NCBI GenBank assembly: GCA_049115715.1
Contig: JAGDZQ010000035.1
Coordinates: 124,001 to 188,000 of the forward strand
Length of the DNA: 64,000 nt
Origin: JAMZMI01 sp049115715
GTDB taxonomy: Bacteria > Bacteroidota > Bacteroidia > Cytophagales > Cyclobacteriaceae
Direction: 5' to 3'
In this document: piece by piece, positions 51,722 to 60,756 of the stretch
Position numbering within the stretch: position 1 is the stretch's first letter
Layout of the letters: the number at the start of each line of letters is the position of its first letter
Notes under the pieces: generated by a model
What the model was told of the DNA's origin: nothing
The model's input: the letters and a program-made list of their open reading frames with translations, nothing else
Database searches by the model: none
Program-made: the position numbers and the translations under genes

Positions 51722-52405
51722 TTGAAAATATATATCAACGATATTCCAGTAAGAATTCTAGCACTGGAAAAACTTCCTGAAGACAAGAAGTTTAATAAGA
51801 TTATCGATGGACGAAATAAAATAAATGCAAAACAACTGATTGATGATGTTTTGATAAAAGATGCCGAGCCTGAGAAGATTGATGAGTTTTTAAGATTGAT
51901 GACAGATACCAAACTTAAAAATGTCGATTCCATCACTTTTACTAGCGGTGATGTCCGAAATCTTATTCGATATCTAAAAAACAAATTCAAGGTAATAGAG
52001 GCTGCAGGTGGTGTTGTAGATAAGAATGGGAAAACACTCTTGATCTATAGAAAAGGAAGATGGGACATCCCAAAGGGGAAAATTGATAAAGGAGAGAAAA
52101 AACGAGTTTGCGCATTACGGGAGCTTGAGGAGGAGACGGGAGTCAAAGGGGAAATAATAGATAAAATTTGCACTACCTGGCATACCTATGTGACGAATAA
52201 AAAGTACGTGCTAAAGAAAACGCACTGGTATAGAATGTCTTGTGTAGATGATACTAACCTAGCACCTCAGGCAGAAGAAAATATAGAAGAGGCAAAGTGG
52301 ATGACGCTAAGCGAACTTAGGAGCGCCCTATATGATTCCTACAGATCTATTCGAATCGTAATTCAAGAATATCACAAGTTGCTCAAGGAAAATCAAAGGT
52401 CGTAG
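51722..52405 (+). CDS. Nudix hydrolase with N-terminal extension
   Basis: 227 residues. A 90-residue N-terminal region (ILALEKLPEDKKFNKIIDGR...) precedes the Nudix domain, whose box is complete: GKIDKGEKKRVCALRELEEETGV. TTG 51722 is the start, as a TAA lies 9 nt upstream in frame and no ATG is available. The domain hydrolyses nucleoside-diphosphate-linked substrates; specificity unknown. Its last 13 nt overlap the end of convergent coaD. Confidence 0.88.
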   Translation: MKIYINDIPVRILALEKLPEDKKFNKIIDGRNKINAKQLIDDVLIKDAEPEKIDEFLRLMTDTKLKNVDSITFTSGDVRNLIRYLKNKFKVIEAAGGVVDKNGKTLLIYRKGRWDIPKGKIDKGEKKRVCALRELEEETGVKGEIIDKICTTWHTYVTNKKYVLKKTHWYRMSCVDDTNLAPQAEENIEEAKWMTLSELRSALYDSYRSIRIVIQEYHKLLKENQRS

Positions 52406-52845
52406 GGAAGGAAATGAGATACATCCTCTCCGTACTTGTGTACTTCACGAATAATACTCGAACTTATAGGAGCGAGCTCTGGGGATGTAATTAGAAAGAT
52501 CGTTTCCAATTCATCATTTAAGTGCTTATTGATTTGCGAAATGCTATTTTCGTATTCGAAATCTGTGGTATTTCTTAGTCCTCTTACAAGAAATTTTGCG
52601 TTAAAATTATTTGCAAATTTTGCTGTGAGTTCGTCGTAAACCTCAATTTTCACTCTTTTATTGCCTTCGAAAGCCCCCCGAATCCGGCTTACCATCATGT
52701 CGATATCAAAGTATCTTTTCTTTTTCTGATTAAAACCGATGGCAATGACCACTTCGTCAAAAAGCCTCAGACTTCTTAGTACTATATCTTCATGTCCTTT
52801 GGTAAAAGGATCAAAAGATCCAGGAAAGAGTGCAACACGCTTCAT
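52393..52845 (-). CDS. coaD: Phosphopantetheine adenylyltransferase
   Basis: 150-residue nucleotidyltransferase joining ATP and 4'-phosphopantetheine to dephospho-CoA. The N-terminal FPGSFDPFTKGHEDI contains the TxGH motif, RGLRNTTDFEYE binds pantetheine, and SSSIIREV is the ISSSxIR motif. The start codon shares a base with the DUF3822 stop (TAATG), implying coupling. Confidence 0.97.
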   Translation of the reverse strand: MKRVALFPGSFDPFTKGHEDIVLRSLRLFDEVVIAIGFNQKKKRYFDIDMMVSRIRGAFEGNKRVKIEVYDELTAKFANNFNAKFLVRGLRNTTDFEYENSISQINKHLNDELETIFLITSPELAPISSSIIREVHKYGEDVSHFLPYDL

Positions 52846-53732
52846 TAGTCGCAGAGGAATATACTGTAGATATCAAAATATCTATGATCCGGCAAGTCTT
52901 CGAATTCGCTCGGGAAAGTAACATAGTTTGGTTTTGAACCAAAAGAGATGTTACGGATGTATTTTTTTAACGCTGTAATATGAGGCGAATTGATTCCAAA
53001 TATCCCCCATATTACAAGCTTGTTTTCCTTAGGGTTAAGCTTAAGTTCTTTGAATACTGAGAGCGTAAACTTCAAAAAGTCATCAGTATTTTGAACCAGA
53101 AACTGATTGTAGAAAATCAAGCTCTGCTTTTTCGTAACTATTATGTGAAGTATACCACGATCTACGAAAGCAAAAACTGTGGACTCATGTGAGTGATCAT
53201 CATATCTGATAACTCCTTCTAATATGGCACTGCCTTGGTGTACCACTTGCGGGCTTTTCGAAGGGTATGCGGACTTAACCCATTCAATGACCTTCTTGTC
53301 CGCTGTGAAAATATTTACCGCTTCAGACTTGATATGCTTGTAGTAGTAAATCTCTTCGGCCCTTGTATTTACCTCGCTATTAAGAATCAGATAATCTCCA
53401 GCAGCCTCAGGAATGAAAAAATTGCTTGGAACCAATGAGAATTTCTGACTCTTGAAACAAAGCTTAATGTTGCCCCACTTGTATGATCTAAGCAAAGGGT
53501 GCTTGTTGAATAAGTCTTTGATAATACTCAGACGATCGTTGATCGTTTTCAACCCCTCCAGCTTATAATCTTCAATATAAAGGCATTCGTTTTGAGAAGT
53601 AGTGACACAGAATTGAAAGTCTTTTATGCCAATAAGTAGGCTTAGGGTGTATGAGCCTAGGCTTTTCGAGTCAAAGCTTGAGGCTTTGACTTTCTTTAAG
53701 AGTTTGTATCCTGATGTGACGTCTGTACTCAA
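52845..53732 (-). CDS. DUF3822 family protein
   Basis: 295 residues of the DUF3822 family, which has a split actin/ASKHA-like ATPase appearance without obvious nucleotide motifs: AFVDRGILHIIVTKKQSLIFYNQF is typical. No signal peptide or membrane segment. It lies 2 nt after the pseudopilin-like gene and is coupled to coaD; function unknown. Confidence 0.85.
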   Translation of the reverse strand: MSTDVTSGYKLLKKVKASSFDSKSLGSYTLSLLIGIKDFQFCVTTSQNECLYIEDYKLEGLKTINDRLSIIKDLFNKHPLLRSYKWGNIKLCFKSQKFSLVPSNFFIPEAAGDYLILNSEVNTRAEEIYYYKHIKSEAVNIFTADKKVIEWVKSAYPSKSPQVVHQGSAILEGVIRYDDHSHESTVFAFVDRGILHIIVTKKQSLIFYNQFLVQNTDDFLKFTLSVFKELKLNPKENKLVIWGIFGINSPHITALKKYIRNISFGSKPNYVTFPSEFEDLPDHRYFDIYSIFLCD

Positions 53733-53734
53733 AT

Positions 53735-54328
53735 TTATTCCCAGTTTCCTGCGGTCGTTACGTTGGTTCTTGATCCAAACATCAATGGTCTTCTATTAGG
53801 AATCTCACTTTCAGGATCTCTTGTTTTATCAACTGGTGATGGATTGACCACCTCTATTACATTCACAATAACTCCACTTTTGTCAATTTTATCAGCCCAG
53901 ATTTCGAATCTAACGGGAGGATCCACACCTGGCACAGTTGGTAGAGAAGGTAGATCAAATTTTGGCCATTTTTTCTTAGTGAATATTGAATCTTTTACCA
54001 TAATGGTACCAAGAGTATCGATTACTACCCACGAGCTATCTGCACCATAGCTTAGTGTTTTTGTGAATTCTGTTTTTTCAGTGAGGTAAAAACTACCACT
54101 ATCAACGAATGCCAACAATTTATCCCAGTTGCTTGTAAACTGACCATTTACGGCTTCATATGCCAATTCAGCTTCACGAATCATCTTCAATTGTTCAATA
54201 ATTCTGTTTTCCAACTTTTGGATTTTTTCTGTTTCTTCGATTTTTGAGCTAATTGAATCAAATAGGAAATATGCAAGCCCTGCAGCGATCAAGCCAAATA
54301 CGATTGTCAAAACTTTTGTTGTACTCAT
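53735..54328 (-). CDS. Pseudopilin-like single-pass membrane protein
   Basis: 197 residues. A hydrophobic N-terminal helix (VLTIVFGLIAAGLAYFLFDSI) continues into a coiled-coil (SSKIEETEKIQKLENRIIEQLK) and then MIREAELAYEAVNGQFTSNWDKLL, which resembles the helix-to-globular transition of type II secretion pseudopilins (IREAQxAYKxxNGxYT). There is no prepilin-peptidase Gly/Glu site at the start, and a proline-rich tail follows. Function unknown; it is the first gene of the unit with DUF3822 and coaD. Confidence 0.7.
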   Translation of the reverse strand: MSTTKVLTIVFGLIAAGLAYFLFDSISSKIEETEKIQKLENRIIEQLKMIREAELAYEAVNGQFTSNWDKLLAFVDSGSFYLTEKTEFTKTLSYGADSSWVVIDTLGTIMVKDSIFTKKKWPKFDLPSLPTVPGVDPPVRFEIWADKIDKSGVIVNVIEVVNPSPVDKTRDPESEIPNRRPLMFGSRTNVTTAGNWE

Positions 54329-54411
54329 TATATGGACGTTGTTAGAACTAAGTTAAGTTAGGTATTCTGCAATAATACAGATTTTCTGAAGTCTGGCGAA
54401 ACGCTATTTGT

Positions 54412-54909
54412 CTAAATATTATCAAATTTATAGAAGCCTCTTAAATCGAATATTTTTTTCGGGGAATCGCATAGGGTAAAACAGTTATGAAGCGTAGTGG
54501 AATTGGTCTTGGCAATTTCGTCATATGTCCAAAATTTGGCCTCAGTCAGTATCTGTTCAGAATCAGGCACTTCCGGATCAAACCCTAACGCCAGTTCGCC
54601 TCCTTTAAGTATAACCTTGAAGAATAATTCAACAGCATGATGCAAAGAATCTCGGTATTCATTGATGAACAAAAAATCCCTTACCTCGATTTCGAGGTTT
54701 GTTTCCTCCTTGAACTCTTTAATCAATGTTTCTTCTGCGGACTCACCAAAGGTGATTCCACCACCCGGAGGTGACCATATATATCCTTCTGATCCTAAGT
54801 CAAGATGCTTTAGAAGCAAAATCTTTCCCTCTACTTCCAAAAGCCCACAAACTCTTACTCTAAGTTTTTTATGATAAATGCTACTCGAAACTGGAAAATC
54901 TGGTGTCAT
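54412..54909 (-). CDS. Nudix hydrolase with altered Nudix box
   Basis: 165 residues. The Nudix box reads GGITFGESAEETLIKEFKEETNL: the metal-binding Glu residues are kept, but the Arg before EF is Lys and the usual Gly near the end is Asn. Strands VRVCGLLEVEGKILLLKH and YIWSPPGGG are typical of the ADP-ribose/NTP-class fold. Activity is likely though uncertain. It is divergent from the DUF1573 gene. Confidence 0.88.
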   Translation of the reverse strand: MTPDFPVSSSIYHKKLRVRVCGLLEVEGKILLLKHLDLGSEGYIWSPPGGGITFGESAEETLIKEFKEETNLEIEVRDFLFINEYRDSLHHAVELFFKVILKGGELALGFDPEVPDSEQILTEAKFWTYDEIAKTNSTTLHNCFTLCDSPKKIFDLRGFYKFDNI

Positions 54910-54962
54910 GTCTTAACTAAAATATTTTGAGTTCGTTAGATTTGCTGAAAAAGATAAACACT

Positions 54963-55382
54963 ATGAGAATCATTCCTTTATTATTCGTTCTTTTTGTCGG
55001 ATTTGGAGTTTATGCTCAATCGGAAGAAAATCAAGAAGCACAAACAGGCCCAAAGGTAGTTTTTGAAGAAACCGTACATGAATTCGGAGACATCACTCAA
55101 GGAGACCGTGTGGAGCATGTATTTAAGTATATGAATAATGGAACCGAGCCTCTTATCATAAGTAATGTAAAAACTACTTGTGGATGTACAGCTCCAGATT
55201 GGAGTCGTGAGCCACTAGCTCCAGGTGAGTCTGCAGATTTGACTGTGAGGTTTAATAGCAGTGGTAAAAATGGAATGATAAATAAGACCATTACCATTAA
55301 TTCCAATGCTGTAAATAGCACGGAAAGAATCAGAATCACAACTAATGTGCTCCCAAGAGCAACCGAAACAGACCCTCAATAG
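54963..55382 (+). CDS. DUF1573 exported protein
   Basis: 139 residues from ATG 54963, which opens a signal peptide (MRIIPLLFVLFVGFGVYAQ); an upstream in-frame start would add 12 residues. The DUF1573 Ig/MSP-like beta-sandwich has VHEFGDITQGDRVEHVFKYMNNGTEPL and KTTCGCTAPDWS with the conserved CxC. It is a periplasmic or surface protein of unknown role. The last 7 nt overlap the convergent DUF423 gene. Confidence 0.88.
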   Translation: MRIIPLLFVLFVGFGVYAQSEENQEAQTGPKVVFEETVHEFGDITQGDRVEHVFKYMNNGTEPLIISNVKTTCGCTAPDWSREPLAPGESADLTVRFNSSGKNGMINKTITINSNAVNSTERIRITTNVLPRATETDPQ

Positions 55383-55753
55383 ACTGTTTTGTAAAGATGG
55401 ATAATTAAGGTAATCCATCCTAAGATAAAGCAAAGACCGCCAATAGGAGTTATGGCTCCCAAAAAGCTAAGGTTGTAAATAGATAAAATATAGAGGGATC
55501 CACTGAAAACAAAGATTCCTGACACAAATAGAATAGCCGAATAAGCAATCAACTTATTCGGTTTTTTTATGCTTAAAGTCCCCAATATCAAAAGCCCAAG
55601 AGCATGAAACATTTGATACCTAACTCCAATCTCAAAGGTGCCACCTCTGCCATTTGTTTCTAGTATTTGCTCAAGCGCATGAGCGCCAAATGCCCCAATC
55701 AAAACAGACATCAAGCAAAAAAATGCTCCTGATAAAAGTATTTTCTTAGGCAT
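55376..55753 (-). CDS. DUF423 membrane protein (YgdD-like)
   Basis: 125 residues from ATG 55753 (MPKKILLSGAFFCLMSVLIGAFGAHAL), which overlaps the yggS end by 8 nt. Four transmembrane helices and the family features GAFGAHAL, FEIGVRYQMFHALGLL and ITPIGGLCFILGW identify DUF423. Function unknown; it is probably co-transcribed with yggS. Confidence 0.9.
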   Translation of the reverse strand: MPKKILLSGAFFCLMSVLIGAFGAHALEQILETNGRGGTFEIGVRYQMFHALGLLILGTLSIKKPNKLIAYSAILFVSGIFVFSGSLYILSIYNLSFLGAITPIGGLCFILGWITLIIHLYKTVY

Positions 55754-56423
55754 AATTTCTTTCTCCAAAAATTGAACTTCCAACTCTAATCATCGTAGAT
55801 CCACAATCCATTGCAATTTTATAATCACCACTCATACCCATCGAGAGTTCTTCCATTTGAATATTCGAAGGCTGAGCTTGATTTTTTATTTCTGTGAAGA
55901 GCGATTTCAATCCTTGAAATTCACTTTCAATCACACTTTTATCATCTGTGAAGGTCGCCATTCCCATAAGCCCTTTTACATTAATGAATTTGAGGTCTTT
56001 GAAAGTTTTACTTTGAATGAAACTAAGTAATTCTTCTTTACTAAATCCAAATTTGGTTGTTTCAGTAGCTATGTGAACTTGAAGAAGAACATCAATCACA
56101 CGGTCAATTTTACTTCCTTCTTTTTCGATAGCAATCAAAAGACGCTCACTATCCACACCATGTATCAGATGGACGAAAGGAGCAATTTGTTTTACTTTAT
56201 TTCGCTGCAAATGGCCAATCATGTGCCATCGAATATCCTTAGGGAGCTCGCTATGCTTAGAGACCAATTCCTGAACTTTATTTTCACCGAAATCAAGATG
56301 TCCTGCAGAATAAGCTTCTAAAATAAGGCTTGTAGGCTTGGTCTTACTTACTGCTATTAATTTGGTGTCGTATTTACTCGACTCTTCAAGTATTGCGTTT
56401 AGATTTTCTCTAATATTTGGCAT
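55746..56423 (-). CDS. YggS/PLPBP family PLP-homeostasis protein
   Basis: 225 residues from ATG 56423. It is a single TIM-barrel PLP-binding protein: PLP Lys in KLIAVSKTKP, GENKVQEL, RWHMIGHLQRNKVKQI, LSMGMSGDYKIAM and TMIRVGSSIFG. It buffers pyridoxal 5'-phosphate and affects amino acid metabolism. An exact -7 element (56434-56427) ends 3 nt before this ATG, which argues against the TTG at 56429 and suggests a leaderless mRNA. Confidence 0.95.
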   Translation of the reverse strand: MPNIRENLNAILEESSKYDTKLIAVSKTKPTSLILEAYSAGHLDFGENKVQELVSKHSELPKDIRWHMIGHLQRNKVKQIAPFVHLIHGVDSERLLIAIEKEGSKIDRVIDVLLQVHIATETTKFGFSKEELLSFIQSKTFKDLKFINVKGLMGMATFTDDKSVIESEFQGLKSLFTEIKNQAQPSNIQMEELSMGMSGDYKIAMDCGSTMIRVGSSIFGERNYA

Positions 56424-56426
56424 GCA

Positions 56427-56434
56427 CAAAATTA
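56427..56434 (-). promoter_or_regulatory. -7 element abutting the yggS start
   Basis: TAATTTTG on the minus strand, then TGC and the ATG at 56423. The motif covers an in-frame TTG, which therefore cannot be within the transcript if this promoter is used. Confidence 0.5.
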
Positions 56435-56519
56435 AAATTATTGCCTAAGTTTAACCCTTGCATCAGCATGTTTGTTAATAACCCTGATACAATCTTATGT
56501 CGAAGCATCAAACCAGTCG

Positions 56520-58076
56520 ATGGAAATATTAGGAACCCTTTTGAAAAAAGGGATGAGCTTAAAGGAAAGCTTAGAGCAACAATACACCTCACCCCTCGAA
56601 TTACAAAAACAAGAGCTTAGAAAACTTCTAATCCATAGCAGGCAAACTCGGTTCGGGTCAAGTTATCGATTTAGCGAGATTTTGAAATCATTTAAGGTAA
56701 GTGATGCGGATGAATTTTATAAATCCTTCAAAGATCACCTACCTGTTTTTGATTATGAAAGAATCAATTCTGAATGGTGGGAGAGATCACGGGCAGGTGA
56801 AGTAGATGTCTGTTGGCCGGGAAAAACAAAATACTACGCACTTAGCAGTGGTACTTCTGGAGCACCTTCGAAATATATTCCCATTACAAAGGAAATGCTC
56901 AAGTCTATAAGGAGAACAAGTATCCGGCAAATGATGGTAATGCCGCACTGCAATCTGGATGATGAGCAGTTTTCTAAAGGGATATTGATGCTTGGAGGAA
57001 GTACAGATTTAAGAAAGAGCGGAGAATACTTTGAAGGAGACCTAAGTGGTATTACCACCTCTCAAATTCCATTCTGGTTTCAGCATTTTTATAAGCCGGG
57101 AAGACGAATAGCACGAACAGCCAACTGGGAAGATAAACTTCAGGAAATCACAAGAAAAGCGAAGAGCTGGGATATTGGGATTATTTGCGGAGTACCCGCA
57201 TGGCTCCAAATCCTCATTGAGAGAATCATAGCTTACTATAAGGTTGATAATATTCATGAAATCTGGCCTAACCTTAAATTTTTTGTTCATGGTGGGGTCT
57301 CGTTCGAGCCTTATCGGAAAGGGTTCGAAAAACTTCTGAAACATCCACTTATTTACCTTGAAACTTACTTGGCCAGCGAGGGATTTATCGCATTTCAGAC
57401 ACATCCTGACAAGAAGTCGATGCGTTTGGTTTTGAATAACGGGGTTTTCTATGAGTTTATCCCATTCAACGATCAGAATTTCACCGAAGAAGGAGATTTA
57501 AAAGAGAATCCACAGACTTATAATATCAGCGAAGTTGAGAAGGACAAAGAATATGCTTTGCTGATTTCTACAAATGCAGGAACATGGCGATATCTTATTG
57601 GTGATGTTATTAAGTTTGTATCCTCAGTCGAAGCTGAAATAGTTATTACTGGTCGAACAAAACACTTTCTTAGTCTCTGTGGGGAGCATCTTTCTGTTGA
57701 TAATATGAATAAAGCCATAGAATTGGTCAGTGAAGACTTAAACATAGATATTAGGGAATTCACAGTTATCGGAGAGCCATTTGGATCGTTGTTTTCTCAC
57801 AGTTGGTACTTGGGCGTTGCAGGATCAGCCGATTCTAAGCTTATAGAACAGGCATTGGATGAAAAATTAAAGCATTTGAACGACGACTATAAAGTTGAAC
57901 GGATGCATGCTCTCAAAGAGGTCAGTGTGCACATCTTACCTCCTTCAACTTTTTATGAATGGATGAAACTTCAAGGCAAAGAAGGGGGACAATCTAAATT
58001 CCCAAGAGTGTTGAAAAAAGATAAGGCAAGTGCCTGGAAGAATTATTTGAAGGATCAAAACCTAATTACAATTTAA
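56520..58076 (+). CDS. GH3-family acyl-adenylate-forming ligase
   Basis: 518 residues from ATG 56520 (MEILGTLLKKGMSLKESLEQQY), preferred over an ATG 48 nt upstream because it fits the usual N-terminus. Adenylation motifs of plant GH3 acyl-acid amido synthetases are seen: YALSSGTSGAPSKYIPIT (P-loop), the middle YLASEGFIAFQ, and WRYLIGDVIKFVS with GRTKHFLSLCGEHL. GH3 enzymes conjugate amino acids to carboxylic acids; the bacterial substrate is unknown. The stop shares a base with the LysE-like start (TAATG). Confidence 0.9.
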   Translation: MEILGTLLKKGMSLKESLEQQYTSPLELQKQELRKLLIHSRQTRFGSSYRFSEILKSFKVSDADEFYKSFKDHLPVFDYERINSEWWERSRAGEVDVCWPGKTKYYALSSGTSGAPSKYIPITKEMLKSIRRTSIRQMMVMPHCNLDDEQFSKGILMLGGSTDLRKSGEYFEGDLSGITTSQIPFWFQHFYKPGRRIARTANWEDKLQEITRKAKSWDIGIICGVPAWLQILIERIIAYYKVDNIHEIWPNLKFFVHGGVSFEPYRKGFEKLLKHPLIYLETYLASEGFIAFQTHPDKKSMRLVLNNGVFYEFIPFNDQNFTEEGDLKENPQTYNISEVEKDKEYALLISTNAGTWRYLIGDVIKFVSSVEAEIVITGRTKHFLSLCGEHLSVDNMNKAIELVSEDLNIDIREFTVIGEPFGSLFSHSWYLGVAGSADSKLIEQALDEKLKHLNDDYKVERMHALKEVSVHILPPSTFYEWMKLQGKEGGQSKFPRVLKKDKASAWKNYLKDQNLITI

Positions 58077-58720
58077 TGCCTCCTTATTTCAATGGGTTGT
58101 TGTTTGGCCTGATATTCGTTTTCTCATTTGGGCCGGGTTTTTTCTCTCTAGTTCAGACTTCAGTACAGCAAGGATTGAGAAAGGCGGTTTTTTTAGCAGT
58201 AGGTATTTCACTTAGTGATTTTGTATATGTGACTTTGGCCATATTGGGAGCTGCCTCGTTCCTTGATGAACCAGATGTAAGGCTTGGGTTTGCGATTGGC
58301 GGAGCTGTAGTGCTTTTGGGATACGGCATTTACTCATGGTTTAAGAAACCAAAGATTTACCCTGAGTCCACCGAGAAAAAAATCGATAAGAGTTACTTAA
58401 AGTATACACTAAAAGGATTTGTTCTGAATGGACTCAATCCATTCATCTTAGTATTTTGGATAGGTATAATAGGGATCGTGGCTGTGAAATACGATTACAA
58501 CTTCTCTCAGCAAGTGTATTTTTTCTTGGGCGTTGTAAGTACTATTTTGACAATGGACTTGATAAAAGCTTTCCTTGCCAATAAGCTGAGGAGGGTGATT
58601 ACTCCAAAATTCATTTTGATCCTCAACCGATCTATCGGTTCTATTCTTATCTTGTTTGCTGCACGAATCATCTTCTTCCTATTCCAAGGAGGAGGGGAGA
58701 TTAATATTCCAGTACCTTAA
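58076..58720 (+). CDS. LysE-family translocator
   Basis: 214 residues with six transmembrane helices. The LysE/RhtB pattern is clear: FSFGPGFFSLVQTSVQQGLRKAVFLAVGISLSDFVY and GFVLNGLNPFILVFWIGI. It should export amino acids or derivatives across the inner membrane. It is translationally coupled to the GH3-family ligase, suggesting export of a conjugate or of its amino acid substrate (inference). Confidence 0.92.
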   Translation: MPPYFNGLLFGLIFVFSFGPGFFSLVQTSVQQGLRKAVFLAVGISLSDFVYVTLAILGAASFLDEPDVRLGFAIGGAVVLLGYGIYSWFKKPKIYPESTEKKIDKSYLKYTLKGFVLNGLNPFILVFWIGIIGIVAVKYDYNFSQQVYFFLGVVSTILTMDLIKAFLANKLRRVITPKFILILNRSIGSILILFAARIIFFLFQGGGEINIPVP

Positions 58721-58733
58721 TCCTATTTTATCA

Positions 58734-58765
58734 AGTTAGGGTTCTTAGATTAAGAAATCCTAACT
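58734..58765. terminator. Hairpin between convergent lysE-like and batA genes
   Basis: AGTTAGG (58734-58740) pairs with CCTAACT (58759-58765), extended inward by TTCTTA/TAAGAA with one bulge and a GAT loop, giving about 14 bp. No T-run follows on either strand, so assignment as a bidirectional terminator is tentative. Confidence 0.35.
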
Positions 58766-58821
58766 GGCCAAGTTGAGCCTATTAAAATTCTGAATCTGGT
58801 ATAAAAACAGAGTACTCAGAC

Positions 58822-59853
58822 TTAATCAGTAATAGCGCTTGTGAGGAATGTAGATTTCAGAAAAAGCCAACCAAGGAAAAACACCAGTGCCCATTTTAAG
58901 TAAATCAAGTAGAAGTCAGTAGTGTCTTTGTATCTGGACTCCTTGATTTCAGCCTTTTCAAGTGTGTCGATCTGAGCGAAAACTTGTTCAAGAGCTGTCT
59001 TGTCTGTTACCCTATAAAAGTTGCCCTTTCCAATCTTAGCTATCTCCCTTAGCGTACTTTCATCCAAATTATTCTCTACATACCTCACTCTTCCAAAATG
59101 ATCCCTTCCGAAAGGTACACGACCCTCTTTTCCGATTCCTATTGTGTATATTTTGATGTTGTAGGCTTGAGCAAGTTTTGCAGCTGTCACTGGATCTATG
59201 TTCCCTGCGGTATTCTCTCCATCGCTAAGCAGTATCATTACTTTAGAGTTAGATTCTGATTCCCTTAGTCTGTTTGTTCCCACTGCAATAGAGCTTCCTA
59301 TTGCGGTTTTGGAGCCATTAATTAAATCAAAAGCAATATCATCGATATATGTATTAAGTAAATCATAATCAGTGGTGAGAGGAGATTTGGAATAGGCTTC
59401 CGTGGCGAAAATAACCAACCCAATTCTATCCTGAAATCGTCCATTAACAAAATTTCTAGCGACATCTTTAGCTGCTTCCAGTCGATTTGGTTCGAAATCT
59501 TGAAGTTTCATTGATTCAGAAATATCAATGACCAACATGATATCAATCCCTTCGCTCCATTGCTCCACCTGTTCGTTAGTAGACTGAGGTCTTGCTAGTG
59601 CCACTACTATTAGCACCAATGCTGTTGCAAATAATATAGGAGGAATAAACGTGAATAGACTAATAGGGCTACTTTTGATATCTTTTTTTGTAAGTGCAAC
59701 AGGAAGTTTTTTAGAGAAAAAGTATTGGATAAGCCATCTCAACAATAGGATCACCAAAATAGAAGGAAGCACATAAAACCACATTGGTGCTTCCCAATCG
59801 AATGACTGCAAAGTCTCAGGCTTGAACCATCTACTTGATAACCAATTATCCAT
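58822..59853 (-). CDS. BatA-like von Willebrand factor A membrane protein
   Basis: 343 residues: two N-terminal transmembrane helices (about 26-48 and 65-88), a VWA domain (about 100-290) with an intact metal-ion site (VIDISESM for DxSxS, then TDYD and LLSDGEN), and a C-terminal transmembrane helix (about 315-335). It belongs to the aerotolerance Bat family. It lies 6 nt after the BatD-like gene. BatB and BatC do not follow; a convergent LysE-like gene does. Confidence 0.9.
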   Translation of the reverse strand: MDNWLSSRWFKPETLQSFDWEAPMWFYVLPSILVILLLRWLIQYFFSKKLPVALTKKDIKSSPISLFTFIPPILFATALVLIVVALARPQSTNEQVEQWSEGIDIMLVIDISESMKLQDFEPNRLEAAKDVARNFVNGRFQDRIGLVIFATEAYSKSPLTTDYDLLNTYIDDIAFDLINGSKTAIGSSIAVGTNRLRESESNSKVMILLSDGENTAGNIDPVTAAKLAQAYNIKIYTIGIGKEGRVPFGRDHFGRVRYVENNLDESTLREIAKIGKGNFYRVTDKTALEQVFAQIDTLEKAEIKESRYKDTTDFYLIYLKWALVFFLGWLFLKSTFLTSAITD

Positions 59854-59859
59854 TCGTCT

Positions 59860-60756
59860 TTATTTACTGCTTTTAATTTCTTCTATAATGGTCGAGTATC
59901 TATGCTGGGCAAAATCCTCTATGCTATGAAATTGCTTATAGATGTCTCCATCAGCCATACCTCCATAGACATACCTGTCTATTTCTTTCAAAGGATCGGT
60001 TAGCTCTTTGGTATACCCTAAGCTCAAGATTTCTTTAGAGGTCATTTTCGCATATGGTACGTTTTCGAGTCTTTCAGCGAAGTGCTTCCAAAGTGATATG
60101 GCTGACTCTGCTATCTCCTTGTTCGGGCTTGATTTAAGATTTCTAATATGCGCTGTTAGTTCATCAGAGAATCGGATGTAGTCTTTTTTAAGTTTTCTTA
60201 ATTTGATTGTTCTCAATATCTTTTTCCCAAATATGGCGAGAGCCACTCCAAGCAAAAGGATAAATACGCCTAATGAAATCCAGAGTAGCAAATGATTGAA
60301 GCCTGTGCTGACTTCCACATATTTTAAGTTCGTTTTCAGTTGTGTCGTATCGCTAATCTCCATTACCAAAGGGTTGAAAAGGATGGAGTCTATTTTGGAA
60401 TAAATCAAGGTGCTGTCCCCTTTGGCTAAAAGGATAGCTGGTAGCTTCAAATGTTGGACTTGATCTACTTCAAAGCATTGAAGGGTGTAGATGGCAGTGT
60501 CAGAAACAATTCCACCGTTTAATTTTGATGGGTAGTAGTTTTTTGCCGAGTACTCAAAAGGGGAAAAGTTAAAAGTACTATCTGGTAACAAAACTTCAAG
60601 TTCTTCTGGGTAGGAGACAGACAGCCAAAAATCTACATTATCTCCAACTTCAAAATGTTCTTGAAGAAACCCTCCACGCACTTTTACCTCTTGAGCTTGT
60701 GCACTTAGACTTAATACTAGACCTAAAAAAATGGTTTTGATAATATTACCTGACAC
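59860..60756 (-). CDS. BatD-like membrane protein
   Basis: 298 residues from GTG 60756, which overlaps the DUF58 stop by 11 nt and begins a signal peptide (SGNIIKTIFLGLVLSLSAQAQ); longer upstream starts lie inside DUF58. A periplasmic beta-sandwich (about 22-150) with VRGGFLQEHFEVGDNVDFWL, a transmembrane helix (LLLWISLGVFILLLGVALAIF) and a cytoplasmic helical domain follow. Order and topology fit a BatD-type protein, though it is shorter than full BatD. Confidence 0.7.
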   Translation of the reverse strand: MSGNIIKTIFLGLVLSLSAQAQEVKVRGGFLQEHFEVGDNVDFWLSVSYPEELEVLLPDSTFNFSPFEYSAKNYYPSKLNGGIVSDTAIYTLQCFEVDQVQHLKLPAILLAKGDSTLIYSKIDSILFNPLVMEISDTTQLKTNLKYVEVSTGFNHLLLWISLGVFILLLGVALAIFGKKILRTIKLRKLKKDYIRFSDELTAHIRNLKSSPNKEIAESAISLWKHFAERLENVPYAKMTSKEILSLGYTKELTDPLKEIDRYVYGGMADGDIYKQFHSIEDFAQHRYSTIIEEIKSSK

